Positions 12,001 through 17,692 of a stretch of 64,000 nt of DNA are shown here, one piece after another. The stretch is from contig CAZCTC010000007.1 in assembly GCA_964501335.1 (NCBI GenBank), positions 62,001 through 126,000 of the forward strand, in the 5' to 3' direction. This DNA is from CAZCTC01 sp964501335. Lineage in GTDB: Bacteria; Chloroflexota; Anaerolineae; B4-G1; SLSP01. The number at the start of each line of letters is the position of its first letter. Positions within the stretch are counted from its first letter, which is position 1. The position numbers were made by a program, and so were the translations under genes. The notes under the pieces are model-generated. The model saw only the letters and a list, made by a program, of their open reading frames with translations. It did not search any database and was not told the origin of the DNA.

Positions 12001-14605
12001 CGTATTAACCAAGACGCTGATTTCGGCGAACCCGGTCTATGTGGGCCAATCGGTAATCTATGAGATTACGGTGGTCAATACCGGAACGACGACGCTGGCG
12101 ACAGTGCCGTTGACGGATACCTACGACGCGACCTATCTGAGCTACAGCAGTGCGAATCCGACCCCGGATACGACGGCGGCGGGACAACTGAACTGGACCA
12201 ATATCGGGCCGATCGCGGCGGGCGGACAGCGGGTGGTGACGGTGACCTTCACCGCCCTGGCGCCGGTCTCCCCGACGTTCAATACGGCGACGGCGGTGGC
12301 GACGGATACGAACGGGACGGTGGTGCCGCCGCAGACGGATCAGGAACCGGTGACGATTGTCCATAGCGGCTTTGTACTGACCAAGACGCTGATCTCTGTG
12401 AATCCGGCTTATGTCGGGCAATCGGTAATCTATGAGATCACAGTGGTCAACACCGGGACGACAGCGCTGGCGACAGTGCCGTTGACGGATACCTACGATG
12501 CGACCTACCTGAGTTACAGCAGCGCGACTCCGGCTCCGGATACGACGGCCGCCGGACAGCTGACCTGGACCAATATCGGGCCGATCGCGGCGGGCGGGCA
12601 GACCGTCGTAACGGTAACCTTCACCGCGCTGGCTCCAGTCTCCCCGACGCTCAACACGGCGACCGCCGTGGCGACGGATACGAACGGCATCGTGGTGCCG
12701 CCTCTGACCGATCAGGAGCCGGTGACGATCGTTATCAGCGGCTTCACGCTGACCAAGACGCTGGTCTCGGCCAATCCCGCTTACGTGGGACAGCCGGTGA
12801 TCTACGAGATCACGGTGGTCAATACGGGGACGACGCCGCTGGCGACAGTGCCGTTGACGGATACCTTCAATGCGACCTATCTGGCTTACAGCAGCGCGAC
12901 GCCGGCGCCGGATACGGCGACGGCCGGGCAGCTGACCTGGACCAATATCGGGCCGATTGCGGTGGGTGGTCAGAGTGTGGTGACCGTGACCTTTACGGCC
13001 GTGACTGTCACTCTGGCGACGACCAACACGGCCACAGCTTCGGCTGTGGATAACAACGGCGTCGTGGTCCCGCCGCAGATCGATCTGGAACCGGTGACGA
13101 TTGTCGCCAGTGGCTTTACGGTCAGCAAGACATTGCTCACGGCGAGCCCGGTGACGGTTGGGCAGCCGGTCAATTACCAGATCACCGTCGTCAATACGGG
13201 GACGACGACCCTGGCGACCGTACCGGTGACGGACACCTTCGATCCGACCTATCTGGCCTACATCAGTGCAAATCCGGCACCTGATACGACGGCAGCCGGG
13301 CAGCTGGTCTGGAACAATGTCGGGCCGATCGCGGCGGGCGGGCAGGCCGTGGTGACGGTGACCTTTAATACGCTGACCGTGACCTTTGCGACGACCAACA
13401 CGGCGACGGCCAGCGCGACCGATCTGCCGGGGACGACGTTACCGCCCACCAGCAGTGTGGTGCCGGTGGCGATCATCGACAGCCCGGCCATCGATATCGC
13501 CAAGACGGTCAATGTGGCGTGGATTGCTCCGAATCAGGTGGCTGCGGTGACCTATACGTTGACGATTACCAATATCGGCAACACCCCGTTGAATCCGGTC
13601 AACATCACCGATACGTTGCCGGCGGGCGTGACCTATGTTGCCGGAAGCGGTGTTCCGGCTCCGACGACGGTCAATGGCCAGACGCTGGTCTGGACCGATG
13701 TCAACTCCGGCACGCCGTTGACGCCGGGCGGGGTGGCGCACATCACCTTCCTGGCTCAAGTTCCGATTTCGATCGGCACTTATGTCAACCAGGCCTGGGT
13801 AGAAGGTGTTTATCCCGGCGGCGTGGTGACCGATACTTCAACGGTTCCATTAACTGTAGAAGATCCTTCGGTGAATCTTTCCAAGGAAGTGGTCCAACCG
13901 GGTGTGGTCAATGGGATGATTACCTTCACGATCAAGGTGACCAATACCGGGCCGAGCACGATCGATGTCCTGCCGCTGTTCGATCGCTTCAGCGGGGATA
14001 TCATCTACGCTCATGGTACTCCGACGGCGGATATGGTCGACAATGTCGGTGGAATGCTGGCCTGGAACGATCTGACGCTATTCTTCGGCAATATGGCCCC
14101 CGGACAGGTCTTCTCCATCACGACCGTCTTCAGCCTGACGACCATTGAGAATTACTTCACAGCGACGAACCAGGCGGTTGTTACCAATGCCGTAGACATT
14201 TTCAATAACGATGCTAACATTGTTACCGATGTGGTCCATCTGACGCTGCCTACCGCGATCAAGTTGCTTTACTTCCAGGCGCATCCGGAAGGGCAGGTGA
14301 TCCGGTTGAAGTGGGCAACCGCAACTGAACTCGACAACTTCGGGTTCCGGATTCTGCGCAGTTCTACCGGTGATTTTGCGGATGCGGTCGAGGTCGGTTT
14401 CATCGCCGGACAGGGGCACGGGGATCACAGCGGCGCTACCTACACCTATCTGGACGGTGATGTGAGTCTGGGGCAGAGCTACACTTACTGGCTGGCGGAT
14501 GTGGACTTTATGGGGAACGAGGTCTATCATGCTGCGGAGCCGGTCTATCTGAGAAAACTTTCCTATCAGTTGTTCCTGCCAATCGTTCTTCGTAATGCGC
14601 CCTGA
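2..14605 (+). CDS. Giant DUF11-type repeat surface protein (5' truncated)
   Basis: The reading frame is open from base 2, so the true start lies upstream; at least 4,867 codons are present. From base 89 to 13480 it consists of 36 units of exactly 124 codons (372 bp), each with the pattern SGF-LTKTL, Y(V)GQ-V-Y-IT-VNTGTT, LTDT-D-TYLSY, AAGQLNW, GPIAAGGQ, VVTVTFTAL and PPQTDQEPV, which is the DUF11/immunoglobulin-like repeat type of secreted adhesins and stalk proteins. Two diverged units follow (about 13481-14240), then a fibronectin-like C-terminal domain with LKWATATELDNFGF, and the tail LFLPIVLR. No transmembrane anchor is visible after it. Central units are nearly identical in DNA; the first four and last three differ most. 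Function as an extracellular filament or adhesin is inference from the repeat type. The C25 peptidase gene follows after a hairpin and could process it. Confidence 0.9.
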   Translation: MNTATTAATDTLGTALPPQSDAAPVTIVVSGFTLTKTLVSANPAYVGELVTYSITIVNTGTTTLTTVPLTDTFDGTYLSYSSATPAPDTTAAGQLNWNNVGPIAAGGQRVVTVTFTALAPTAATTNTATASAVDGPGTVLPPQSDEAPVTIVVSGFTLTKTLASANPAYVGDPVTFSITIVNTGTTALTTVPLTDTFNATYLSYSSATPAPDTTAAGQLNWNNVGPIAVGGQRVVTVTFTALAPIPVTLNTATAGAIDGPGTVLPPQTDQAAVTIISSGFVVTKTLLSANPVYVGQPVTYSITVVNTGTTTLVTVPLTDTFDGTYLSYSSATPAPDTTAAGQLNWNNVGPIAAGGQTVVTVTFTALAPVSPTINTATVSAVDDQGKILPPQSDLEPVSIVASGYILTKTLVSSSPVAVGQPVIFSIMVVNTGTTTLTTVPLTDTYDATYLGYSSANPVPDTTAAGQLNWTNLGPITAGGQRVVTVTFTALMPVSPTLNTATTAATDTLSTPLPPLSDNAPVAIVESGFVLTKTLTSANPVYVGQAVIYEITVVNTGTTTLATVPLTDTYDATYLSYSSASPAPNTTAAGQLNWTNIGPLAAGGQRVVTVTFTALAPVSPTLNTATAVATDTNGIVVPPQTDQEPVSIIASGFVLTKTLTSANPVYVGQAVIYEITVVNTGTTTLATVPLTDTYDATYLSYSSATPAPDTTAAGQLNWTNIGPLAAGGQRVVTVTFTALALVSPTLNTATAVATDTNGTMVPPQTDQEPVSIVSSGFVLTKTLTSANPVYVGQAVVYSITIVNTGTTTLATVPLTDTYDATYLSYSSANPAPDTTAAGQLNWTNIGSIAAGGQRVVTVTFTALAPVSPTLNTATAVATDTNGTVVPPQTDQEPVSIIANGFVLTKTLMSANPVYVGQPVVYSITVVNTGTTTLVTVPLTDTFNVTYLSYSSATPAPDTTAAGQLNWTNIGPIAVGGQRVVTVTFTALAPVSPTLNTATAVATDTNGTMVPPQTDQEPVSIVNSGFILTKTLTSANPVYVGQSVIYEITVVNTGTTTLATVPLTDTFNATYLAYSSATPAPDTTAAGLLNWTNLGPLAAGGQRVVTVTFTALAPIPATLNTATAVATDTNGTVVPPQTDQEPVSIIASGFVLTKTLTSANPVYVGQSVVYEITVVNTGTTTLATVPLTDTFNATYLGYSSATPAPDTTAAGQLNWTNIGPIAAGGQRVVTVTFTALAPIPATLNTATAVATDTNGTVVPPQTDQEPVSIIASGYVLTKTLTSANPVYVGQSVIYEITVVNTGTTTLATVPLTDTYDATYLSYGSANPTPDTTAAGQLNWTNIGPIAAGGQRVVTVTFTALAPIPATLNTATAVATDTNGTVVPPQTDQEPVSIIASGFVLTKTLTSANPVYVGQSVVYSITVVNTGTTTLATVPLTDTYDATYLSYSSASPVPDTTAAGQLNWTNIGPIAAGGQRVVTVTFTALAPIPATLNTATAVATDTNGTVVPPQTDQEPVSIVSSGFVLTKTLTSANPVYVGQSVVYEITVVNTGTTTLATVPLTDTYDATYLSYGSANPTPDTTAAGQLNWTNIGPIAAGGQRVVTVTFTALAPVSPTLNTATTVSTDTNGIVVPPQTDQEPVTIVSSGFILTKTLTSANPVYVGQAVVYSITVVNTGTTTLATVPLTDTYDATYLSYSSASPVPDTTAAGQLNWTNIGPIAAGGQRVVTVTFTALAPIPATLNTATAVATDTNGTVVPPQTDQEPVSIIASGFVLTKTLTSANPVYVGQSVIYEITVVNTGTTTLATVPLTDTYDATYLSYSSATPAPDTTAAGQLNWTNIGPIAAGGQRVVTVTFTALASVSPTLNTATAVATDTNGTVVPPQTDQEPVSIIASGFVLTKTLTSANPVYVGQSVIYEITVVNTGTTTLATVPLTDTFNATYLAYSSATPAPDTTAAGQLNWTNLGPIAAGGQRVVTVTFTALAPVSPTLNTATVSATDTNGTVVPPQTDQEPVSIVSSGFVLTKTLTSANPVYVGQSVVYEITVVNTGTTTLATVPLTDTYDATYLSYSSATPAPDTTAAGQLNWANIGPIAAGGQTVVTVTFTALAPVSPTLNTATAVATDTNGTVVPPQTDQEPVSIIASGFVLTKTLTSANPVYVGQSVIYEITVVNTGTTTLATVPLTDTFNATYLAYSSATPAPDMTAAGQLNWTNLGPIAAGGQRVVTVTFTALAPIPATLNTATAVATDTNGTVVPPQTDQEPVSIVSSGFVLTKTLTSANPVYVGQSVVYEITVVNTGTTTLATVPLTDTYDATYLSYSSATPAPDTTAAGQLNWTNLGPIAAGGQRVVTVTFTALAPVSPTLNTATAVATDTNGTVVPPQTDQEPVSIVSSGFVLTKTLTSANPVYVGQSVVYEITVVNTGTTTLLTVPLTDTYDATYLSYNSATPAPDTTAAGQLNWTNIGPIAAGGQRVVTVTFTALASVSPTLNTATAVATDTNGTMVPPQTDQEPVTIVSSGFVLTKTLTSANPVYVGQAVVYEITVVNTGTTTLATVPLTDTYDATYLAYSTANPLPDTTAAGQLNWANLGPIAAGGQRVVTVTFTALAPVSPTLNTATAVATDTNGTVVPPQTDQEPVTIVSSGFVLTKTLTSANPVYVGQSVIYEITVVNTGTTTLATVPLTDTYDATYLSYSSATPAPDTTAAGQLNWTNIGPIAAGGQRVVTVTFTALAPIPATLNTATAVATDTNGTVVPPQTDQEPVSIVSSGFILTKTLTSANPVYVGQSVIYEITVVNTGTTTLATVPLTDTYDATYLAYSTANPLPDTTAAGQLNWTNLGPIAAGGQRVVTVTFTALAPVSPTLNTATAVATDTNGTVVPPQTDQEPVSIVSSGFVLTKTLTSANPVYVGQSVVYEITVVNTGTTTLATVPLTDTYDATYLSYSSATPAPDTTAAGQLNWTNLGPIAAGGQRVVTVTFTALAPVSPTLNTATAVATDTNGTMVPPQTDQEPVTIVSSGFVLTKTLTSANPVYVGQAVVYEITVVNTGTTTLATVPLTDTYDATYLSYGSANPTPDTTAAGQLNWTNIGPIAAGGQRVVTVTFTALVPVSPTLNTATAVATDTNGIVVPPHTDQEPVTIVSSGFVLTKTLTSANPVYVGQAVIYEITVVNTGTTTLATVPLTDTYDATYLAYSTANPLPDTTAAGQLNWTNLGPIAAGGQAVVTVTFTALAPVSPTLNTATAVATDTNGTVVPPQTDQEPVSIIASGFVLTKTLTSANPVYVGQSVIYEITVVNTGTTTLATVPLTDTYDATYLSYGSANPTPDTTAAGQLNWTNIGPIAAGGQRVVTVTFTALVPVSPTLNTATAVATDTNGTVVPPQTDQEPVSIVSSGFVLTKTLTSANPVYVGQSVIYEIMVVNTGTTTLLTVPLTDTYDATYLSYNSATPAPDTTAAGQLNWTNIGPIAAGGQTVVTVTFTALAPVSPTLNTATAVATDTNGTVVPPQTDQEPVTIVSSGFTVMKTLLSANPVYVGQPVAYVLTVINTGTIPLNSVPLTDTFDPLYLAYSIAIPAPDATAAGQLNWTNIGPIAVGGQRMVTVTFTALAPVSPTINTVTAAATDTIGTLLPPQTDQEPESIVQSGFVLTKTLISANPVYVGQAVIYEITVANTGTTTLLTVPLTDTYDAAYLSYSTANPLPDTTAAGQLNWTNLGPIAAGGQRVVTVTFTALAPVSPTLNTATVSATDEPGRILPPQTDQEPVTIVSSGFILTKTLTSANPVYVGQAVVYSITVVNTGTTTLLTVPLTDTYDAIYLSYSSANPAPDTTAAGQLNWTNLGPIAAGGQAVVTVTFTALAPISPTLNTATAVATDTNGTVVPPQTDQEPVSIVYSGFVLTKTLVSANPVAVGQPVVYSITVVNTGTTTLATVPLTDTYDATYLAYSSANPAPDTTALGQLNWTNIGPIAAGGQQVVTVTFTALASVSPTLNTATAVATDTIGTVVPPQTDQEPVTIVYSGFVLTKTLISANPVYVGQSVIYEITVVNTGTTTLATVPLTDTYDATYLSYSSANPTPDTTAAGQLNWTNIGPIAAGGQRVVTVTFTALAPVSPTFNTATAVATDTNGTVVPPQTDQEPVTIVHSGFVLTKTLISVNPAYVGQSVIYEITVVNTGTTALATVPLTDTYDATYLSYSSATPAPDTTAAGQLTWTNIGPIAAGGQTVVTVTFTALAPVSPTLNTATAVATDTNGIVVPPLTDQEPVTIVISGFTLTKTLVSANPAYVGQPVIYEITVVNTGTTPLATVPLTDTFNATYLAYSSATPAPDTATAGQLTWTNIGPIAVGGQSVVTVTFTAVTVTLATTNTATASAVDNNGVVVPPQIDLEPVTIVASGFTVSKTLLTASPVTVGQPVNYQITVVNTGTTTLATVPVTDTFDPTYLAYISANPAPDTTAAGQLVWNNVGPIAAGGQAVVTVTFNTLTVTFATTNTATASATDLPGTTLPPTSSVVPVAIIDSPAIDIAKTVNVAWIAPNQVAAVTYTLTITNIGNTPLNPVNITDTLPAGVTYVAGSGVPAPTTVNGQTLVWTDVNSGTPLTPGGVAHITFLAQVPISIGTYVNQAWVEGVYPGGVVTDTSTVPLTVEDPSVNLSKEVVQPGVVNGMITFTIKVTNTGPSTIDVLPLFDRFSGDIIYAHGTPTADMVDNVGGMLAWNDLTLFFGNMAPGQVFSITTVFSLTTIENYFTATNQAVVTNAVDIFNNDANIVTDVVHLTLPTAIKLLYFQAHPEGQVIRLKWATATELDNFGFRILRSSTGDFADAVEVGFIAGQGHGDHSGATYTYLDGDVSLGQSYTYWLADVDFMGNEVYHAAEPVYLRKLSYQLFLPIVLRNAP
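89..13480 (+). repeat. 36 tandem 372-bp units inside the DUF11 gene
   Basis: The serine codon that opens each unit falls at 89, 9389, 12737 and 13109, all exact multiples of 372 bp apart, so no indel has accumulated over 35 periods. Neighbouring unit types alternate in places: units 11-12 resemble 13-14, and units 16-17 resemble 18-19. This suggests duplication in two-unit blocks. Confidence 0.93.
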
Positions 14606-14635
14606 GGTTTTAGGGTGGTAAGGTTTTTGCTGGAA

Positions 14636-14668
14636 TTTTTGGCGCGCCCTGTCAGGGCGCGCCAAAAA
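14636..14668. terminator. Perfect hairpin flanked by T5/A5
   Basis: Ten perfectly paired GC bases around a 3-nt loop (GTC), extended by TTTTT on the left and AAAAA on the right. It lies 30 bp after the DUF11 stop codon and upstream of the peptidase ribosome binding site. It is symmetrical, so it could stop transcription from either side. Confidence 0.7.
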
Positions 14669-14706
14669 TGTTATTTTTGATTCAGGCATCGAAGGGGAGG
14701 TTTTCA

Positions 14707-17622
14707 ATGGGGGTTCAACGTTGGAAAGGCCTGGGGCTGGCATTGATTTTGATTGGGAACCTTTTTGTGGTGGGGGAAGGGAAGGCCGGGGATAATCAAT
14801 CCTATGTTCTCGACTATGACGAGAGCGGGTTGACCTTGATCTGGGAACCGGCCGCGTATGTTCTGAGCCAGGAGCTGGAGTCCGGCGTTTTTTACAGTCG
14901 GCTGGAAATGCCGGGGACGGAATTAACGGCGCAGCCGGGGGCCCCGGAAGTGCCGGTTTTCAGCCGATTGATTGCGTTGCCGGCGACGGGAGCGGTTGAT
15001 TTTAAAATTACCGAGATTGAGACGGAAGAGCGCGCGCTGGTTTTTCCCTTGCGGCCGGCGGAGAGCGCTGTTCCGGTACATTTGCGGGAGGGGGAGATTC
15101 CGACGGCCGATGTCGGGCCGACGGTACGGAGTGCGGAGGTAAAGTTTTACGGTCAGGATGTTTATTATCCTGAGGTGTGGGGGGCGTTAGGCCCCGATCA
15201 ATGGATGCGGGATCAGCGGCTGGCGTTGCTGCAGATCTATCCGGTGAGAGTCAATTCGGCGAGCCGGAAAATAGAGGTTATCCGGCGGATTCGGATCGAT
15301 GTCGTCTTTCATCAACCGATTTCGAGGCCGCGTCCGGCATTTCCTTCCGATCCATTTGTCCAGGCACTCAGAGGCGGGGTGCTCAATCCGGAAAGCCTGG
15401 GCGGAATGGAAAGCTCTTGCTGCAATAAGGGGAATGTGGATATTCAGAATCGTTTGCCGATCAGCAATTCGCTGAAGGTGAGGGTGGGCGGAAGCGGTTT
15501 GTATGCCGTGACCTATGCCATGATACAAAGTGCCGGAGTTCAGCCTGAGACGGTGGTTCCGTCGACGATTCAGATGCGCCACGGGTTGAATCAGGAGGAG
15601 GTGGCTTTGCGGTTGGAAGGAATGGATGACGGCACTTTCAATGCAGGGGATCGAATCCTTTTCTATGCCATGCCGTCCATGAGTCGATATACCGATGAGG
15701 ATGCCTATTTTCTCAGTTACAACGGGAGTGACGGTTTGCGGATGGGAATGCGAGGGGGGAGTCCTTCCGGTTTGCCGGCCGGGGTGAGTGTGCGGACGGC
15801 GGAGGCGGAGATGAATCGGCATTACGATTCCCTTTATGCCGGCCGCGATGGGGATCATTGGTTCTGGCGCGATTTGAACCGTCCCAGTGCTGCTACGGGG
15901 ACTTTTACCCTGACGCTGGCCGCTCCTGCGGCGGGAGCGGATGCGCAATTAACGCTGTGGTTGCAGGGGTATACCGATCCGTTGCCCACGCCGGATCATC
16001 GGGTGGGGGTGCAGTTTAATGGAACGGCGATTGGGGAGATCAGCTGGAACGGCGCGGTCGGTGTGACCCGCACCTTAGCGGTAACGGGCTCTTTATTGAG
16101 AACGGGGATCAATTCGGTCACACTGGCATTGCCTGGCCTGGCGGGTGTTTCGGTCGAAGGAATGTGGGTCGATGCGTTGGCGTTGGGTTACGGCAGTACG
16201 GCAGGGGGGAGTGGGCCGATTGAAGTGAGCGGCACGGTTGGTTTGAGTGCGTATCGTTCCACGGGGTGGGCCAGCTCCGATGTGGCGGTGTACGATATCA
16301 CCTATCCCGGCACTCCGGGATGGCTGACCGGGACCGTGGTGAGTCAGGAGAGCGGTCTTTATACGCTGAGCTGGGGCGATGAGGGATCGGGGTCGCGGCG
16401 CTATCTGTTGGTCACGCCGGCGCAGGTCAAGACCCCGGTGGGGGTGACGCGAGCCGTAATCGTAAATGATCCTCCGGGGGGGGCGGATTATCTCATTATC
16501 GGGCCGGCCGCGTGGATGGGAGCGGTAGCGCCGTTGGCCATGCGGTATACGACGGGCGGCCTTCGCGTAGTCACAGCGACGACGGAGGCGATTTACGATA
16601 GCTATGGCGCAGGAAGGCTTTCGCCGGAGGCCATTCGGAGTTTCTTACAGCATGCTTATGCGAACTGGGTGAAGCCGGCGCCGTTGTATGTTTTATTGGT
16701 TGGCGATGGAAGTTCCGATCCCAGGCGTTATGGGGGAAATTCCAGCGAAAATGTGACGGTGATTCCGCCGTATCTGGCGATGGTCGATCCCTGGATAGGG
16801 GAGACGGCGGCGGACAATCGTTATGTTACAGTCAACGGAGAGGATAAGTTGCCGGATTTGCTGGTGGGGCGGTTGCCGGCGAAGAGTTTTACAGAGACCC
16901 AGATCATGATCAGCAAGATGTTGCAGTATCAAACGGCTCCTTATGCGGGGGACTGGAACAGCCGGGTGGTGTTGGTGGCCGATGATACTCAGGATGAGCT
17001 GAATTTTGGGGCTTCCATGGATCAGGTGGTAGCTCCTTATGTTACGAATCCTTTTACCGTGACACGGCGTTATTGCCCCGGTTCAAACGACTGGTTTGAT
17101 GATTGTGCAGCGGCAGATGCGACGGCATTGCATACGGCGTTAATGGCGGATTGGAATCAAGGAGCGTTGTTGATGCATTTTGCCGGGCATTCTTCCTGGC
17201 AGCAGTGGGCAGCCGAGCGCTTGTTCCATCTGGACGATGTGCCCTCGCTGCGAAATCCGGGCCGCTGGCCGATTATGGTGGAAATGACCTGTTTTACGGG
17301 GGCATTTCAACGGCCGGAGCCGACGTTGGATGAGGATCTGGTTTCGAGCAGCAATGGGGCGGTGGCGGTGTGGGGGGCGACCGGGCTGGGGATTGCGGAT
17401 GGGCATGACGATCTGTCGGCGGGATTTTACCGGGCGTTGTTTGTGGATCGAGTGGGAACGCTGGGCGCTGCCACGCTGGCGGGAAAAGTGCGGCTGGCCG
17501 GGACGGGGATGCATCTGGATCTATTGGATACGTATGGGGTGTTAGGGGATCCCGCATTGCCGGTCAATCGAACGGTGGTGCCGTGGGCGAGTAAGACTTA
17601 TTTGCCGATTGTGAGAAGGTGA
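14707..17622 (+). CDS. Gingipain-type (C25) cysteine peptidase, secreted
   Basis: A 971-residue protein. I chose the ATG at 14707 because GGGGAGG ends 6 nt upstream and the protein then begins with a signal peptide (MGVQRWKGLGLALILIGN); an in-frame ATG at 14668 sits inside the hairpin. The central half has the Peptidase_C25 fold signatures: VLLVGDGSSDPRRYG, then the catalytic His828 in HFAGHSSW and Cys862 in EMTCFTGAF. About 340 N-terminal residues resemble the propeptide region of such enzymes. The protein ends with KTYLPIVRR, the same tail type as the DUF11 giant upstream and the pullulanase at 41.6 kb. It should act outside the cell; cleavage of the neighbouring giant protein is only a guess from position. 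Family assignment is firm, substrate unknown. Confidence 0.88.
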   Translation: MGVQRWKGLGLALILIGNLFVVGEGKAGDNQSYVLDYDESGLTLIWEPAAYVLSQELESGVFYSRLEMPGTELTAQPGAPEVPVFSRLIALPATGAVDFKITEIETEERALVFPLRPAESAVPVHLREGEIPTADVGPTVRSAEVKFYGQDVYYPEVWGALGPDQWMRDQRLALLQIYPVRVNSASRKIEVIRRIRIDVVFHQPISRPRPAFPSDPFVQALRGGVLNPESLGGMESSCCNKGNVDIQNRLPISNSLKVRVGGSGLYAVTYAMIQSAGVQPETVVPSTIQMRHGLNQEEVALRLEGMDDGTFNAGDRILFYAMPSMSRYTDEDAYFLSYNGSDGLRMGMRGGSPSGLPAGVSVRTAEAEMNRHYDSLYAGRDGDHWFWRDLNRPSAATGTFTLTLAAPAAGADAQLTLWLQGYTDPLPTPDHRVGVQFNGTAIGEISWNGAVGVTRTLAVTGSLLRTGINSVTLALPGLAGVSVEGMWVDALALGYGSTAGGSGPIEVSGTVGLSAYRSTGWASSDVAVYDITYPGTPGWLTGTVVSQESGLYTLSWGDEGSGSRRYLLVTPAQVKTPVGVTRAVIVNDPPGGADYLIIGPAAWMGAVAPLAMRYTTGGLRVVTATTEAIYDSYGAGRLSPEAIRSFLQHAYANWVKPAPLYVLLVGDGSSDPRRYGGNSSENVTVIPPYLAMVDPWIGETAADNRYVTVNGEDKLPDLLVGRLPAKSFTETQIMISKMLQYQTAPYAGDWNSRVVLVADDTQDELNFGASMDQVVAPYVTNPFTVTRRYCPGSNDWFDDCAAADATALHTALMADWNQGALLMHFAGHSSWQQWAAERLFHLDDVPSLRNPGRWPIMVEMTCFTGAFQRPEPTLDEDLVSSSNGAVAVWGATGLGIADGHDDLSAGFYRALFVDRVGTLGAATLAGKVRLAGTGMHLDLLDTYGVLGDPALPVNRTVVPWASKTYLPIVRR

Positions 17623-17633
17623 GGGGACTGTGG

Positions 17634-17674
17634 TATCAATTAGCGCGCAGGTTTTGCCCGCGCGCTAATTGATA
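17634..17674. terminator. Convergent hairpin between + and - genes
   Basis: A 15-bp perfect stem (17634-17648 paired with 17660-17674) and an 11-nt loop lie between the peptidase stop and the stop of the minus-strand binding protein. The position fits a shared bidirectional terminator, although no long T-run follows in either direction. Confidence 0.6.
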
Positions 17675-17692
17675 TCTGATAGAGGAATGTGG

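Noticed and set aside
89..13480. Possible CRISPR-like or satellite array
   Set aside because: The 372-bp period has no short direct repeats with unique spacers, and the unit translates into a known domain type.
13519..14148. Second-frame plus-strand ORF inside the DUF11 gene's 3' part
   Set aside because: It is out of frame with the well-supported repeat protein and has no recognisable feature.
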